DNA of 23,001 nucleotides from JAVVPL01 sp036655775 (GCA_036655775.1 JAVVPL010000024.1:1-23001), one strand, 5' to 3'. Shown: positions 1 through 7,174, counted from the stretch's first letter. Notes: a model not told the origin generated them from the letters alone. Made by a program: numbers and translations.

Positions 1-1
1 T

Positions 2-61
2 CACTTGAGAGAAAAAATGAAAACCCGATTAATGGAAGCAATTCAAAGAAATTCTCAATAA
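2..61 (+). CDS. 3' end of an upstream gene, 5' part outside the window
   Basis: The second reading frame runs open from the window edge to a TAA at 59-61 and encodes 19 residues ending in MEAIQRNSQ. These are charged and helix-like, as at many C-termini. The first frame is also open, to a TAA at 82-84 (ending NYQTTVK), and cannot be excluded. A strong + strand intrinsic terminator begins 30 nt downstream, which supports a gene ending here on this strand. The family cannot be named from so little sequence. Confidence 0.4.
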   Translation, partial: HLREKMKTRLMEAIQRNSQ

Positions 62-90
62 ATTACCAAACCACAGTTAAATAATTTATA

Positions 91-125
91 AAAAAGAGTT
101 CCAGATCCCGTGAACTCTTTTTTTT
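91..125 (+). terminator. Rho-independent terminator
   Basis: A perfect 11-bp stem, AAAAAGAGTTC paired with GAACTCTTTTT, encloses a 10-nt loop and runs into a T tract ending at 125. It closes the transcription unit entering from the left edge and lies before the promoter of the next gene. Confidence 0.85.
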
Positions 126-132
126 ATGCAGA

Positions 133-160
133 TTGAATGCATACATCTATATCATCTTTG
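133..160 (+). promoter_or_regulatory. Candidate Bacteroidota promoter for the beta-barrel gene
   Basis: CATCTTTG at 153-160 matches the TAnnTTTG -7 consensus at all but the first base. A TTG at 133-135 lies 17 bp upstream as a possible -33. The position, about 35 nt before the ATG at 196 and after the terminator at 91-125, fits. Assignment is by pattern only. Confidence 0.5.
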
Positions 161-195
161 TATTATAATTATTGTTTAACTTAATACAAAGAAAA

Positions 196-744
196 ATGAA
201 AACGAAATTTTTTACATTGTTTGCACTTATAAGTGCATTATTTATTGTAAGTACCACAAATGCGAATGCACAAGAGTATCCAAAAAACACAGCTAAAGTC
301 AAGTACCAAGGGGAAATTATGAGTGGTTTTGGTTTTGGAATTGGCGAATTTGCCATCGATCGAGTCTATGTTCATACTATTCAAGGGGTGAAAATAGGTC
401 GTTACTTCTCTACGGGGCTTGGTATTGGTGTGAATATTATACCTTTGTATGTTTTTGGATCCAACACAGAAGTATATATGCCAATATATGTCAATGCCAA
501 AGGATATTTACCATTAGGTAAAAAAAGTTCCTTATACTTATCTTTCGATTTAGGCGGTTCATTTGGAGTAACTTATGGGGCGGCGGAATTCAGAGGTTTT
601 ATGTGTATGCCTGCGGTGGGTGTAAGCATAGTAAATAGAGTAAATATCAGTTTTGGATATGAATTACAGAGATTGTCAACTGGAATTTCTGGCCTTTCTG
701 TCAATATGGGAGCATTAGCAATAAAGCTAGGAGTTAGATTTTAA
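196..744 (+). CDS. Predicted outer-membrane beta-barrel protein
   Basis: The product has 182 aa. I chose the ATG at 196 because it opens a classical signal peptide (MKTKFFTLFALISALFIVS, then a likely cut after ANAQ near residue 26). An in-frame ATG at 172 would add eight residues, MFNLIQRK, ahead of the n-region. The mature part alternates short amphipathic strands with Gly-rich turns (SGFGFGIGEF, GLGIGVNI) and ends in LGVRF, a C-terminal aromatic residue typical of beta-barrel proteins inserted by BAM. The size suits a small 8- to 10-strand barrel of the OmpA/OmpW-like or porin-family type. No ligand or enzymatic motif is visible. It stands alone between a terminator and the next promoter. 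Export and barrel fold are reasonably sure; the function is unknown. Confidence 0.75.
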   Translation: MKTKFFTLFALISALFIVSTTNANAQEYPKNTAKVKYQGEIMSGFGFGIGEFAIDRVYVHTIQGVKIGRYFSTGLGIGVNIIPLYVFGSNTEVYMPIYVNAKGYLPLGKKSSLYLSFDLGGSFGVTYGAAEFRGFMCMPAVGVSIVNRVNISFGYELQRLSTGISGLSVNMGALAIKLGVRF

Positions 745-876
745 TAAAATAATTTTTTTTACTTATTGTAAACGTTTGTATTTTTTTATTGCCAGTGTTT
801 TTATAGTATTACACATTTTTTCTTCCCATCACCCCAAAAAACTCTTGTTGAATGTGTATAAAATAAAAAACTTACT

Positions 877-884
877 TATCTTTG
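877..884 (+). promoter_or_regulatory. -7 box upstream of the flavin reductase gene
   Basis: TATCTTTG is an exact match to TAnnTTTG. The expected -33 is not clear: the nearest TTG, at 848-850, is 26 bp away. The implied leader is about 65 nt. The rest of 745-954 is AT-rich, and I see no clear terminator or structured RNA in it. Confidence 0.5.
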
Positions 885-954
885 TAGATGTTTAGCCGAG
901 TTCAAGAATGGCAAGATTAAAAAATCGAATAGAGAGCCTTAAAATTATTTACAA

Positions 955-1533
955 ATGAAACATGATTGGAAACCAGGCAATATGATCTATCCACTACCTG
1001 CCGTATTAGTCAGTTGTGGAAGTACGCCTCAAGACTATTCCGTACTCACCGTAGCATGGGTGGGAACCTTATGTACAAATCCACCGATGTGTTATATTTC
1101 CGTTCGACCCGAACGTCATTCATATACAATTATAAAAGAGAATATGGAATTTGTAATCAACCTTACCACTAAAGATTTGGCCTATGCCACCGACTGGTGC
1201 GGAGTACGTTCAGGCAAAGATTACAATAAGATTCAAGAGATGAAGTTGACTCTTGGAAAATCCAAAATGATCAAAGCCCCGATTATAGAAGAGTCGCCCG
1301 TATCCATAGAATGTCGAGTGAAAGAAATTGTCCCCTTAGGTTCTCATCATCTTTTTATTGCAGAGGTAGTGAATATGCAAGTAGAGGATCGTTATTTGGA
1401 TAGTGAAACAGGCGAATTTGACTTAGCTTCAGCCAATCCCTTGGTCTATTTGCATGGCGGATATTTTGATTTAGGGAAAAAGATTGGTAAATTTGGATGG
1501 TCCGTAGAGAAAAAAAAGAAAATAAAAAAATGA
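955..1533 (+). CDS. Flavin reductase family (FMN-binding split barrel) protein
   Basis: The 192-aa protein matches the flavin reductase-like/DIM6-NTAB family. It opens MKHDWKPGNMIYPLPAVLVSCG, followed by the conserved VAWVGTLCTNPPMCYISVRP segment (about residues 34-53) and the strand EFVINL (about 62-67), which together build the split-barrel FMN site. Known members reduce or bind FMN with NAD(P)H, or are redox proteins of unknown partner. The length is normal for the family. The last residues are very Lys-rich (VEKKKKIKK). No signal peptide is present, so it should be cytoplasmic. It is monocistronic by context, with a separate promoter for the next operon starting at 1542. The family is confident; the physiological substrate is not known. 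Confidence 0.88.
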   Translation: MKHDWKPGNMIYPLPAVLVSCGSTPQDYSVLTVAWVGTLCTNPPMCYISVRPERHSYTIIKENMEFVINLTTKDLAYATDWCGVRSGKDYNKIQEMKLTLGKSKMIKAPIIEESPVSIECRVKEIVPLGSHHLFIAEVVNMQVEDRYLDSETGEFDLASANPLVYLHGGYFDLGKKIGKFGWSVEKKKKIKK

Positions 1534-1541
1534 TTTTTTTA

Positions 1542-1573
1542 TTTGGGAAATTATCATTTATCAAGTATCTTTA
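1542..1573 (+). promoter_or_regulatory. Promoter of the five-gene envelope operon
   Basis: TTTG at 1542-1545 and TATCTTTA at 1566-1573 are separated by 20 bp, close to the Bacteroidota consensus TTTG-N19/20-TAnnTTTG (last G replaced by A). The implied start is near 1580, leaving an untranslated leader of about 135 nt before the ATG at 1716. That leader is AT-rich and holds no obvious riboswitch. Confidence 0.65.
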
Positions 1574-1715
1574 TCGTGTTTTAGCAGAAAGGGAGCCCGA
1601 GAGATTTTTTTTACAATTAAAATACTAATAGAGTACGTTTTAAATTGCAATATAGAATATCGACACCTATAAAACAGTTTATAAATTAAATATTTCATAA
1701 TAAAAACAAATACAG

Positions 1716-2222
1716 ATGAAAAAACTACAAACAATTTTGACTTTATTAATCGTATGTACACTTATGGGGACTGCACATGCTGATAAACAGAAAAAAGCAA
1801 ATCAAGACACCGACGCTTGGCGTTACGATATTGAATGTGCAGGCGTAGGAGTTGATGGCACCTATATGATAAAAGTTTGGAGTTATTCCAAAAAAGCACA
1901 AATTGCTACGGAACAAGCCAAAAAAAATGCAGTGCATGGGGTTATTTTTAAAGGATTTTCAGGTAAAACCCAAGCTTGTCCTGCTCAAAAGCCTATTGCA
2001 CGCAATCCTACTTTGCAACAGGAACAATCCGATTACTTCAATAAATTTTTTAGTAATGGGGGCGATTATATGAAATACGTGCTTTCTACGGCCTCCGAAG
2101 TGGAAAAAGTAAAAGTAGGCAAAGAATATAAAGTAGGTGTAGTGGTTTCAGTGGCTAAAGATCAGCTTAGAAAAGATTTAGAAACGGCAGGGATTATCAA
2201 AGGATTATCTACTGGATTTTAA
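1716..2222 (+). CDS. Exported protein of unknown function, first gene of the envelope operon (paralogue of the next gene)
   Basis: The 168-aa product has a type I signal peptide: positively charged start, hydrophobic stretch LTLLIVCTLMG, likely cut after AHA at residue 22. The mature part contains a segment shared with the downstream protein: EC (40-41), DGTY (47-50), a central W (55), an Ala/Lys helix ending AKKNA (68-72), then VIFKG (76-80) and Cys88. Further on, FNKFF-x-NGGD-x-x-KYV is shared too. An Ala-rich helix in this kind of context recalls the LPP20/FlgT N-terminal fold, but that is inference from pattern only. C41 and C88 have the same 47-residue spacing as the paralogue's cysteines. 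No catalytic motif is visible. I recognise this as a conserved Bacteroidota type without assigned function. Confidence 0.75.
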   Translation: MKKLQTILTLLIVCTLMGTAHADKQKKANQDTDAWRYDIECAGVGVDGTYMIKVWSYSKKAQIATEQAKKNAVHGVIFKGFSGKTQACPAQKPIARNPTLQQEQSDYFNKFFSNGGDYMKYVLSTASEVEKVKVGKEYKVGVVVSVAKDQLRKDLETAGIIKGLSTGF

Positions 2223-2340
2223 TAAAATTATATACTTATAAAACGAACTCAAACTCCTTCTTCTTCTAGAATAAAGAGTCTCAATTTTGAGAGAGTTCCA
2301 TAAGACTTATTTAATAAAATTATATACTTATGAAACGAAC
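2218..2340 (+). repeat. 31-bp near-perfect direct repeat flanking a 61-bp spacer
   Basis: Bases 2218-2248 and 2310-2340 are identical except one base: the second copy contains the ATG start (2330-2332) of the lipoprotein gene where the first has ATA (2238-2240). The first copy also covers the stop codon of the upstream gene. The 61 bp between them include the palindrome TCTCAATTTTGAGA (2279-2292). An outer GAACTC (2245-2250) can pair with GAGTTC (2293-2298). Confidence 0.85.
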
Positions 2341-2815
2341 AATTATTGTAACCACTGTAGTTCTTTGTATTGCCTCTTGTTTTTTTGCTTGTAACACCAG
2401 CAATCGATTGGGTGGATACCAAAATTATGAAACTGAATGTTTAAATTCAGAATTAGACGGTTCCTATACTTTAAGAGCTTGGGGTATAGGCCGAAATCAA
2501 GTAGATGCCTTGGCACAAGCTCGCAAAAACGCATTGAGAGATGTTATCTTTAAAGGCATTTCCAAAGGTAAATCCGATTGTAAAATTAAACCCTTGCTTA
2601 TGGATGTAAATGCGCAAGAAAAATATGAAAACTATTTTAATCATTTTTTTAAAGATGGAGGTGATTTTGAAAAATATGTGAATTATAAAGACAAACGCGT
2701 ATCCACCTTCCATAGAGAACGGACCCAAGATGAAATTAAGTATGGGGTTACCGTGCGTGTAGAATATGTCAAATTACAAGATCGTTTAATCCAAGATGGA
2801 ATTTTACAAAAATAA
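2330..2815 (+). CDS. Predicted lipoprotein of unknown function, second gene of the envelope operon
   Basis: The 161-aa product begins MKRTIIVTTVVLCIASC, with a good lipobox (I-A-S-C17), so it is probably a lipidated envelope protein. A second cysteine at 21 also lies near the cut site. The body is a clear paralogue of the preceding gene: EC (36-37), DGSY (43-46), W51, a helix ending ARKNA (64-68), VIFKG (72-76), Cys84, then FNHFFKDGGD and KYV. C37 and C84 keep the 47-residue spacing of the paralogue, which suggests a disulfide in the periplasm. The C-terminal strand YGVTVRVEY and helix RLIQDGIL also match. It lies 107 nt after its paralogue, within a repeat-containing spacer. The function is unknown; an LPP20/FlgT-N-like fold is a guess. 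Confidence 0.78.
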   Translation: MKRTIIVTTVVLCIASCFFACNTSNRLGGYQNYETECLNSELDGSYTLRAWGIGRNQVDALAQARKNALRDVIFKGISKGKSDCKIKPLLMDVNAQEKYENYFNHFFKDGGDFEKYVNYKDKRVSTFHRERTQDEIKYGVTVRVEYVKLQDRLIQDGILQK

Positions 2816-2876
2816 CAAATATCTGGAATTCAAAATTATAAAACGATATAGTTTCTAAAAATTAAAATCATTGATT

Positions 2877-3830
2877 ATGCAAAAAATAATTCTACTTTTA
2901 AGCAGTTGTTTTTTATTTACAGCTCTTGTGTTTGGTCAAGCCAAAAAGCCAACTTTAATGGTTGTTCCCAGTGATGTTTGGTCCGTGCAAAATGGATATA
3001 CTGCCACCTTTGACAACCAAGGAACCAAACAAGTGATTCCCGATTATAAAAAAGCATTGCAAAACGATGCCAATTTATTATTAGTAATTTCTAAAATTAA
3101 TTCATTGATGGCTGAAAGAGGATTTCCTTTAAAGAATATGGAAACCGTACTCAAATCAATAGAACAAAGTACAGCCGAAGATAACCTTACCATGAGTAAG
3201 ACTTCGGGAGCCGAATTAGCCGAGTCTCCTTTGGAGCGTTTTAAGAGAGTAGCCAAAGCCGACATTATTTTACAATTAACATGGACCGTCAATACGTCGG
3301 GGCCTAAATCGTATGTTACCTACAATTTGCAAGGATTAGATCCGTATACCAACAAACAAATTGCAGGGGCACAAGGGAGTGGCGCTCCTTCCATCACAGC
3401 CGATATTCCCGTATTACTCGAAGAAGCCGTGTTGGCAAATATGGATAATTTCACCGCGCAATTACAAAATCATTTTGATGATTTGTTTGCCAATGGCCGT
3501 GAGGTAGTGGTCAATATTCGTGTATTTAACAATGGGTCGGGTTTAGATTTGGAAAAAGAATATGGCGATAAGGAATTAGGAGAAGTTATAGACGAATGGA
3601 TGTACAACAATACCGTCAATCACAGATATAGTAAATCGGATGCTTCCGAAAATTATATTTATTTTGAACAAGTGCGAATCCCTCTTTATAAAAGCAATGG
3701 GATGGCAATGGATACCGAATCCTTTGTGCGAGATTTAAGAAGTTATCTTCGTAAAGAACCCTACAAAATAGAATCCAAAGTGATGACTAAAGGTTTGGGT
3801 GGAGCCTCTTTAATTTTGGGGGAAAAATAG
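2877..3830 (+). CDS. DUF6175-like exported protein, third gene of the envelope operon
   Basis: The product has 317 aa from the ATG at 2877; the reading frame extends two codons upstream to a TTG at 2871, which is less likely. The signal peptide MQKIILLLSSCFLFTALVFGQ is followed by AKKPTLMVVPSDVW, a start I associate from memory with the DUF6175 family of Bacteroidota. A central block (about residues 98-170) reads SKTSGAELAESPLERF, then KADIILQLTWTV and NLQGLDPYTNKQIAGAQG. This pattern resembles CsgG/TolB-N-type domains, where an 'AD-hydrophobic-strand' is followed by a statement of combined effects ending in a Gly-rich turn. The mature part has no cysteine. No enzyme motif is visible. The family recognition is from memory; the fold comparison is inference. 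Confidence 0.75.
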   Translation: MQKIILLLSSCFLFTALVFGQAKKPTLMVVPSDVWSVQNGYTATFDNQGTKQVIPDYKKALQNDANLLLVISKINSLMAERGFPLKNMETVLKSIEQSTAEDNLTMSKTSGAELAESPLERFKRVAKADIILQLTWTVNTSGPKSYVTYNLQGLDPYTNKQIAGAQGSGAPSITADIPVLLEEAVLANMDNFTAQLQNHFDDLFANGREVVVNIRVFNNGSGLDLEKEYGDKELGEVIDEWMYNNTVNHRYSKSDASENYIYFEQVRIPLYKSNGMAMDTESFVRDLRSYLRKEPYKIESKVMTKGLGGASLILGEK

Positions 3831-3929
3831 AGTTTTAATTTCAAATCGCAAGAAAAGACACTTGTGTATTTGTTATTTTTAAATGTCAAATTAAGCAATT
3901 GGGCATCAAACAATTAAATTTAAGTACAA

Positions 3930-4910
3930 ATGAAAAATATAATTAAATGGGTGGCAGTTTTAACGGGATTCTTTTTTTCGCTTAGCGCACTAAGCGCCCA
4001 AAATTTGAATCAAAGCCCCACAAATGTAAAATCCCTAGGTCAAGGAATTGTTTTAACTGTTATTATTCCTCAACAGCAGGATCCCTTTCCTCAAGGTGCA
4101 AATACCTATCTATCCAATAAATTAATACAGGCTGCAGTTGCAAATGGTGTAGCAGCGGGTCCTGATTTTAGTCGTTTTTTTATCACCGCTCAATTTGCGA
4201 TGCTTTCCAAAGATATTGTAGCGGGTCCACCTCAACAAATTGCTTTAAATATGGAAGTCACCTTATATATAGCCGATTATTTTGATCAAAAGATTTACTC
4301 TTCCGTTACTATGAATGTAAAAGGGGTAGGGACCAATGAAACCAAATGTTTTATCAATGCTCTTAAATCGATCAATGTAAATTCACCTGTATTGGCTCAA
4401 TTTATGGACGAAGGCAAAACAAAAATTATAAATTATTATAAATCGCAGTGTGCGAATATTATCAAACGGGCCAATAGTTTGGCTGCACAAAAAAAATACG
4501 AAGAAGCAATCTATGTGCTTACTTCTGTTCCCGATGCTTGTGGCGAATGTTATGATTTAGCCTTAGCCTCCACCGCTACTATTTATCAACAATATGTCGA
4601 TCGTTTATGTGATATAAATTTTGCCAAAGCCCAAGCAGCTTGGGCTGCAGAACAAAATTCAGCAGGTGCCGCATCGGCAGGAAATTATTTGAGTCAAATA
4701 TATCCAGATGCAAAATGTTATGCCGCAGGCCAAGATTTATATAGAGAAATTAAAAATAAAGTTTTGGATGATTGGAAATTTGAAATGAAAAAATGGCAAG
4801 ATGGAGTAGATTTGGAAAGTCAACGAATTGCTGCCATGAGAGATGTAGGGGTTGCATTTGGAAAAGGACAACAACCCACCACCTATGTTTTAGGTTGGCT
4901 TAGACCCTAA
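3930..4910 (+). CDS. Exported protein of unknown function, fourth gene of the envelope operon
   Basis: The 326-aa product has a signal peptide (MKNIIKWVAVLTGFFFSLSALSAQ, cut near residue 24). The N-terminal half has strands such as GIVLTVIIP, ALNMEVTLYIADYF and SSVTMNVKGVG, a layout like CsgG-type domains, and is similar in style to the preceding protein. From about residue 170 it becomes helical with a TPR-like segment (IIKRANSLAAQKKYEEAIYVL), followed by C204-G-E-C207. It ends with an amphipathic helix (WKFEMKKWQDG) and a short tail. The spacing to the third gene is 99 nt with no strong promoter. A perfect hairpin follows within 18 nt of the stop. It occurs in the same operon as DUF6175-like proteins in other Bacteroidota as far as I recall. 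No function is assigned. Confidence 0.73.
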   Translation: MKNIIKWVAVLTGFFFSLSALSAQNLNQSPTNVKSLGQGIVLTVIIPQQQDPFPQGANTYLSNKLIQAAVANGVAAGPDFSRFFITAQFAMLSKDIVAGPPQQIALNMEVTLYIADYFDQKIYSSVTMNVKGVGTNETKCFINALKSINVNSPVLAQFMDEGKTKIINYYKSQCANIIKRANSLAAQKKYEEAIYVLTSVPDACGECYDLALASTATIYQQYVDRLCDINFAKAQAAWAAEQNSAGAASAGNYLSQIYPDAKCYAAGQDLYREIKNKVLDDWKFEMKKWQDGVDLESQRIAAMRDVGVAFGKGQQPTTYVLGWLRP

Positions 4911-4927
4911 ATACAATTATTAAATTC

Positions 4928-4970
4928 GAGGATAGAAATTAATAGCAATTTCTATCCTCTTTAATTTTCT
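4928..4970 (+). terminator. Intra-operon hairpin, candidate terminator or attenuator
   Basis: A perfect 13-bp stem, GAGGATAGAAATT with AATTTCTATCCTC (4928-4940 and 4947-4959), encloses a 6-nt loop and is followed by TTTAATTTTCT. The tail is T-rich but interrupted by two A's. Only 16 nt separate it from the next ATG at 4987, too little for a normal promoter, so the fifth gene probably depends on read-through. Confidence 0.7.
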
Positions 4971-4986
4971 CTATATATTTATTGAT

Positions 4987-6234
4987 ATGAAACATTCAAA
5001 TACCTTTTTTTTCTTTTCCTTTATTTTTTTATTCTCCACACAAAATCTATGGTCTCAAATTCAAAAAACAGAAATTGAAAAATATAGAAGAAGTTCATTA
5101 TATACCGTTCTCATAACGCATCCCAAAGCCAAGTATGCACATGAAATAGATTCTGTTTTTGTCACCATGCCGATATCAGATAAATATGAAAATCATAATT
5201 TGAGAATTAGGCGAGTTATTTTGGATACCAATTCCCAAAAAACAAAAATGGAACATGTGGATGATTTTTTAAGCCAAACACAAACGGCCAAAGAAATGGT
5301 GGCCAAATGGTTCAATAGAAATAAACGTACAGGTGCTTTTGATGTCTCTCTTTTGGCAGAAAGAGGCAATTATAATGCTTCTGAAATGGATGTAGAGCAA
5401 GCCCAAATGACTAAAAGAGGTCTTGCCATTCTTTCGGATGCAGGCGAAGAATTGATAGGAAACACCTTTGTTATTGTCAATGATATAGTGTATGTGGATA
5501 AAGAAGCCAACGCAAAAATAGCCTTTGCTATTTTTGGTGCGATTGCATCTATTGCAGGATCCTCCAATACGGCTACGGGTGATTTAACTAAATCGGTAGC
5601 CGATCTAGGGGCTTCCATATCCAACTTAATTGCTGGATTTACGGTGAAAGTAAGCTCGCATCTATATCAATTACAGTGGAACGATTCGATCTCTTCCGTG
5701 TTTTATAATCAATATTGGTGTGATTCCAACGATAATGAGCAGTTTTGTGCAGAAAGAAAAAAACTTTTCGACCAGAATAAAGATTTATTTCATCTTAAAT
5801 ATATAGGTTCCTACAAAGTAAAAAGTGATAAAACCGTTATGCGTGGAATTCATAGTAACGCAGAGGTAATTACCAAAGTATGTACGCGAGCTTTGGATAA
5901 AAACATCGTTTTTTTGCAAAAAAAATATGAAGTCTTTAAAGTAAAAACACCTATTTATGCGATAGATGGAAAAAGAATAGAATCTAAGATTGGAAGAAAA
6001 GAAGGTATTTCTGAAAAATCGCAATTTGAAGTATTGGAGTGCCTGGAAGATGAACATGGTAAAACTTTTTATAAAAAAGTGGGAAAAATAAAACCTATCA
6101 AGAGTGAAATTTGGGACAATCGTTGTATGGCTTTTGAAGAACAAGCCAAAGGAGCCGATCGAACAAGTACAACTTTTAAAATTAAATCAGGAAGTGGCTT
6201 TTATCCAGGGATGTTGATTCGGCAAATAAAATAA
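4987..6234 (+). CDS. Exported protein of unknown function, fifth gene of the envelope operon
   Basis: The 415-aa product starts with a Phe-rich signal peptide (MKHSNTFFFFSFIFLFS, cut near residues 22-24). Recognisable blocks are AERGNYNASEMDV, the strand ELIGNTFVIVNDIVYVD, a small-residue hydrophobic stretch AKIAFAIFGAIASIAGSS (about 174-192) that could touch or enter a membrane, and VKTPIYAIDG. A C-terminal domain (about 333-415) reads KIGRKEGISEKSQFEVLE, later GFYPGMLIRQIK. That C-terminal pattern (a stretch about a low-numbered 'mode', then a V-K-strand, then a final G-x-x-x-G-M-L-I turn) resembles FlgT C-terminal SH3-like modules; this is inference. I recall similar proteins in many Bacteroidota genomes as conserved hypotheticals. 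It is the last gene before a nitroreductase, 53 nt away. Confidence 0.74.
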   Translation: MKHSNTFFFFSFIFLFSTQNLWSQIQKTEIEKYRRSSLYTVLITHPKAKYAHEIDSVFVTMPISDKYENHNLRIRRVILDTNSQKTKMEHVDDFLSQTQTAKEMVAKWFNRNKRTGAFDVSLLAERGNYNASEMDVEQAQMTKRGLAILSDAGEELIGNTFVIVNDIVYVDKEANAKIAFAIFGAIASIAGSSNTATGDLTKSVADLGASISNLIAGFTVKVSSHLYQLQWNDSISSVFYNQYWCDSNDNEQFCAERKKLFDQNKDLFHLKYIGSYKVKSDKTVMRGIHSNAEVITKVCTRALDKNIVFLQKKYEVFKVKTPIYAIDGKRIESKIGRKEGISEKSQFEVLECLEDEHGKTFYKKVGKIKPIKSEIWDNRCMAFEEQAKGADRTSTTFKIKSGSGFYPGMLIRQIK

Positions 6235-6287
6235 ATATAAAAATAGCTTGGTCTATATCGCTTATTGAAACTAAATAATATTAACAC

Positions 6288-7148
6288 ATGCAACTCTCTC
6301 TCAATCCAGACACATGTATTCTTTGCACAAAATGTGTAAAGGTATGTCCTTCTCGAATTTTCACGCAAGCCAATGCCAAAGCCCCCATTGAATTATGTTT
6401 ACCTGAATCTTGTATTGTTTGTGGTCATTGTGTGGCTGTATGCCCTACACAGTCTATTACACATAGCGAATTTCCTCCACAAAAAATACATGCCATAGAG
6501 ACCTCTATTTTGCCTACTCCAGAACAAGTGTTATTGTTGTGTAAAGCTCGTCGTTCTATTCGTTCCTTTGCACAAACACCCATTCCCATGGTCTTGTTGG
6601 ATCAAATTCTCGAAGCCGCTCATCGTGCCCCCACAGCAATGAATTTACAACAAGTGGCGTTTACCTTGGTGGTGAATCCCAAAAAATTGCAACAAATCAC
6701 AGAAATCACCCTAGATACCTTTTCGTCTATAGTGAAAAAAATAATGAATCCCTTAGTGAAACCTATTCTTAAGCTTAGTATGCCTGAGGTATATACTTTT
6801 GTTCCTGCATTTGAACGGCTCTTGAGTGCGTATGAAAAAGGCAATGATTTAATTTTAAGGAAAGCCACTGCGGTGCTTTTAATTCATACCCCTGAAAGCA
6901 GTCGTTTTGGTCGTCAAGATGCAAATTTGGCTTATCAAAATGCCTCATTAATGGCCGAAAGTTTAGGTGTGAACCATTTTTATACAGGTTTTGTATGTTC
7001 GGCAAGCGAGCAAGACAAAAGCCATAAATTGGCTAAAGAACTTGGCATCAAAGGTACCATTCATGCAGGGATGGCTTTAGGAATGCCCGAATTTAGATAT
7101 CCCAATTATATAGATAAAAAAGAGCTTGTAGTTGATAAAATAATTTAA
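6288..7148 (+). CDS. Nitroreductase family protein with N-terminal 2[4Fe-4S] ferredoxin domain
   Basis: The 286-aa protein has two cluster motifs in a row: C10-C13-C16-C20-P and C42-C45-C48-C52-P, each in the CxxCxxCxxxCP spacing of bacterial [4Fe-4S] ferredoxins. The nitroreductase fold follows, with RRSIRSF at 88-94 (the usual FMN phosphate-contacting start) and APTAMNLQ at 114-121. A C-terminal GIKGTIHAGMALGMPEFRYP segment is typical of this ferredoxin-fused subfamily. Such proteins pass electrons from the clusters to FMN; natural substrates are mostly unknown. It is cytoplasmic with no signal peptide. It could be read through from the preceding operon, since the gap is 53 nt and I found no good promoter in it. 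Domain assignment is confident. Confidence 0.9.
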   Translation: MQLSLNPDTCILCTKCVKVCPSRIFTQANAKAPIELCLPESCIVCGHCVAVCPTQSITHSEFPPQKIHAIETSILPTPEQVLLLCKARRSIRSFAQTPIPMVLLDQILEAAHRAPTAMNLQQVAFTLVVNPKKLQQITEITLDTFSSIVKKIMNPLVKPILKLSMPEVYTFVPAFERLLSAYEKGNDLILRKATAVLLIHTPESSRFGRQDANLAYQNASLMAESLGVNHFYTGFVCSASEQDKSHKLAKELGIKGTIHAGMALGMPEFRYPNYIDKKELVVDKII

Positions 7149-7165
7149 AATAATTTAAAATAATT
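7137..7165 (+). repeat. Short AT-only tandem repeat, unit TAATTTAAAA
   Basis: Two perfect 10-bp units (7141-7150 and 7151-7160) are flanked by partial units on both sides. The stop codon of the nitroreductase (7146-7148) lies inside the first unit. This is low-complexity sequence, probably from slippage. Confidence 0.75.
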
Positions 7166-7174
7166 AAATTTAAC

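Noticed and set aside
172..195. Upstream ATG at 172 for the beta-barrel gene
   Set aside because: It would put eight residues before an otherwise ideal signal peptide and lies only 12 nt after the -7 box; the ATG at 196 fits better.
890..954. Possible tRNA or riboswitch in the flavin reductase leader
   Set aside because: GCC and GGC can pair around GAGTTCAAGAAT, but no cloverleaf or known riboswitch core can be drawn.
5785..6144. 119-aa open frame on the - strand inside the fifth operon gene
   Set aside because: It is very Phe-rich, has no family resemblance, and lies wholly antisense to a convincing gene; it reflects the AT-rich complement.
1716..6234. Mobile element or phage origin for the envelope operon
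   Set aside because: No integrase, transposase, terminal repeats or tRNA edge is present, and the codon and base composition look like the neighbours.
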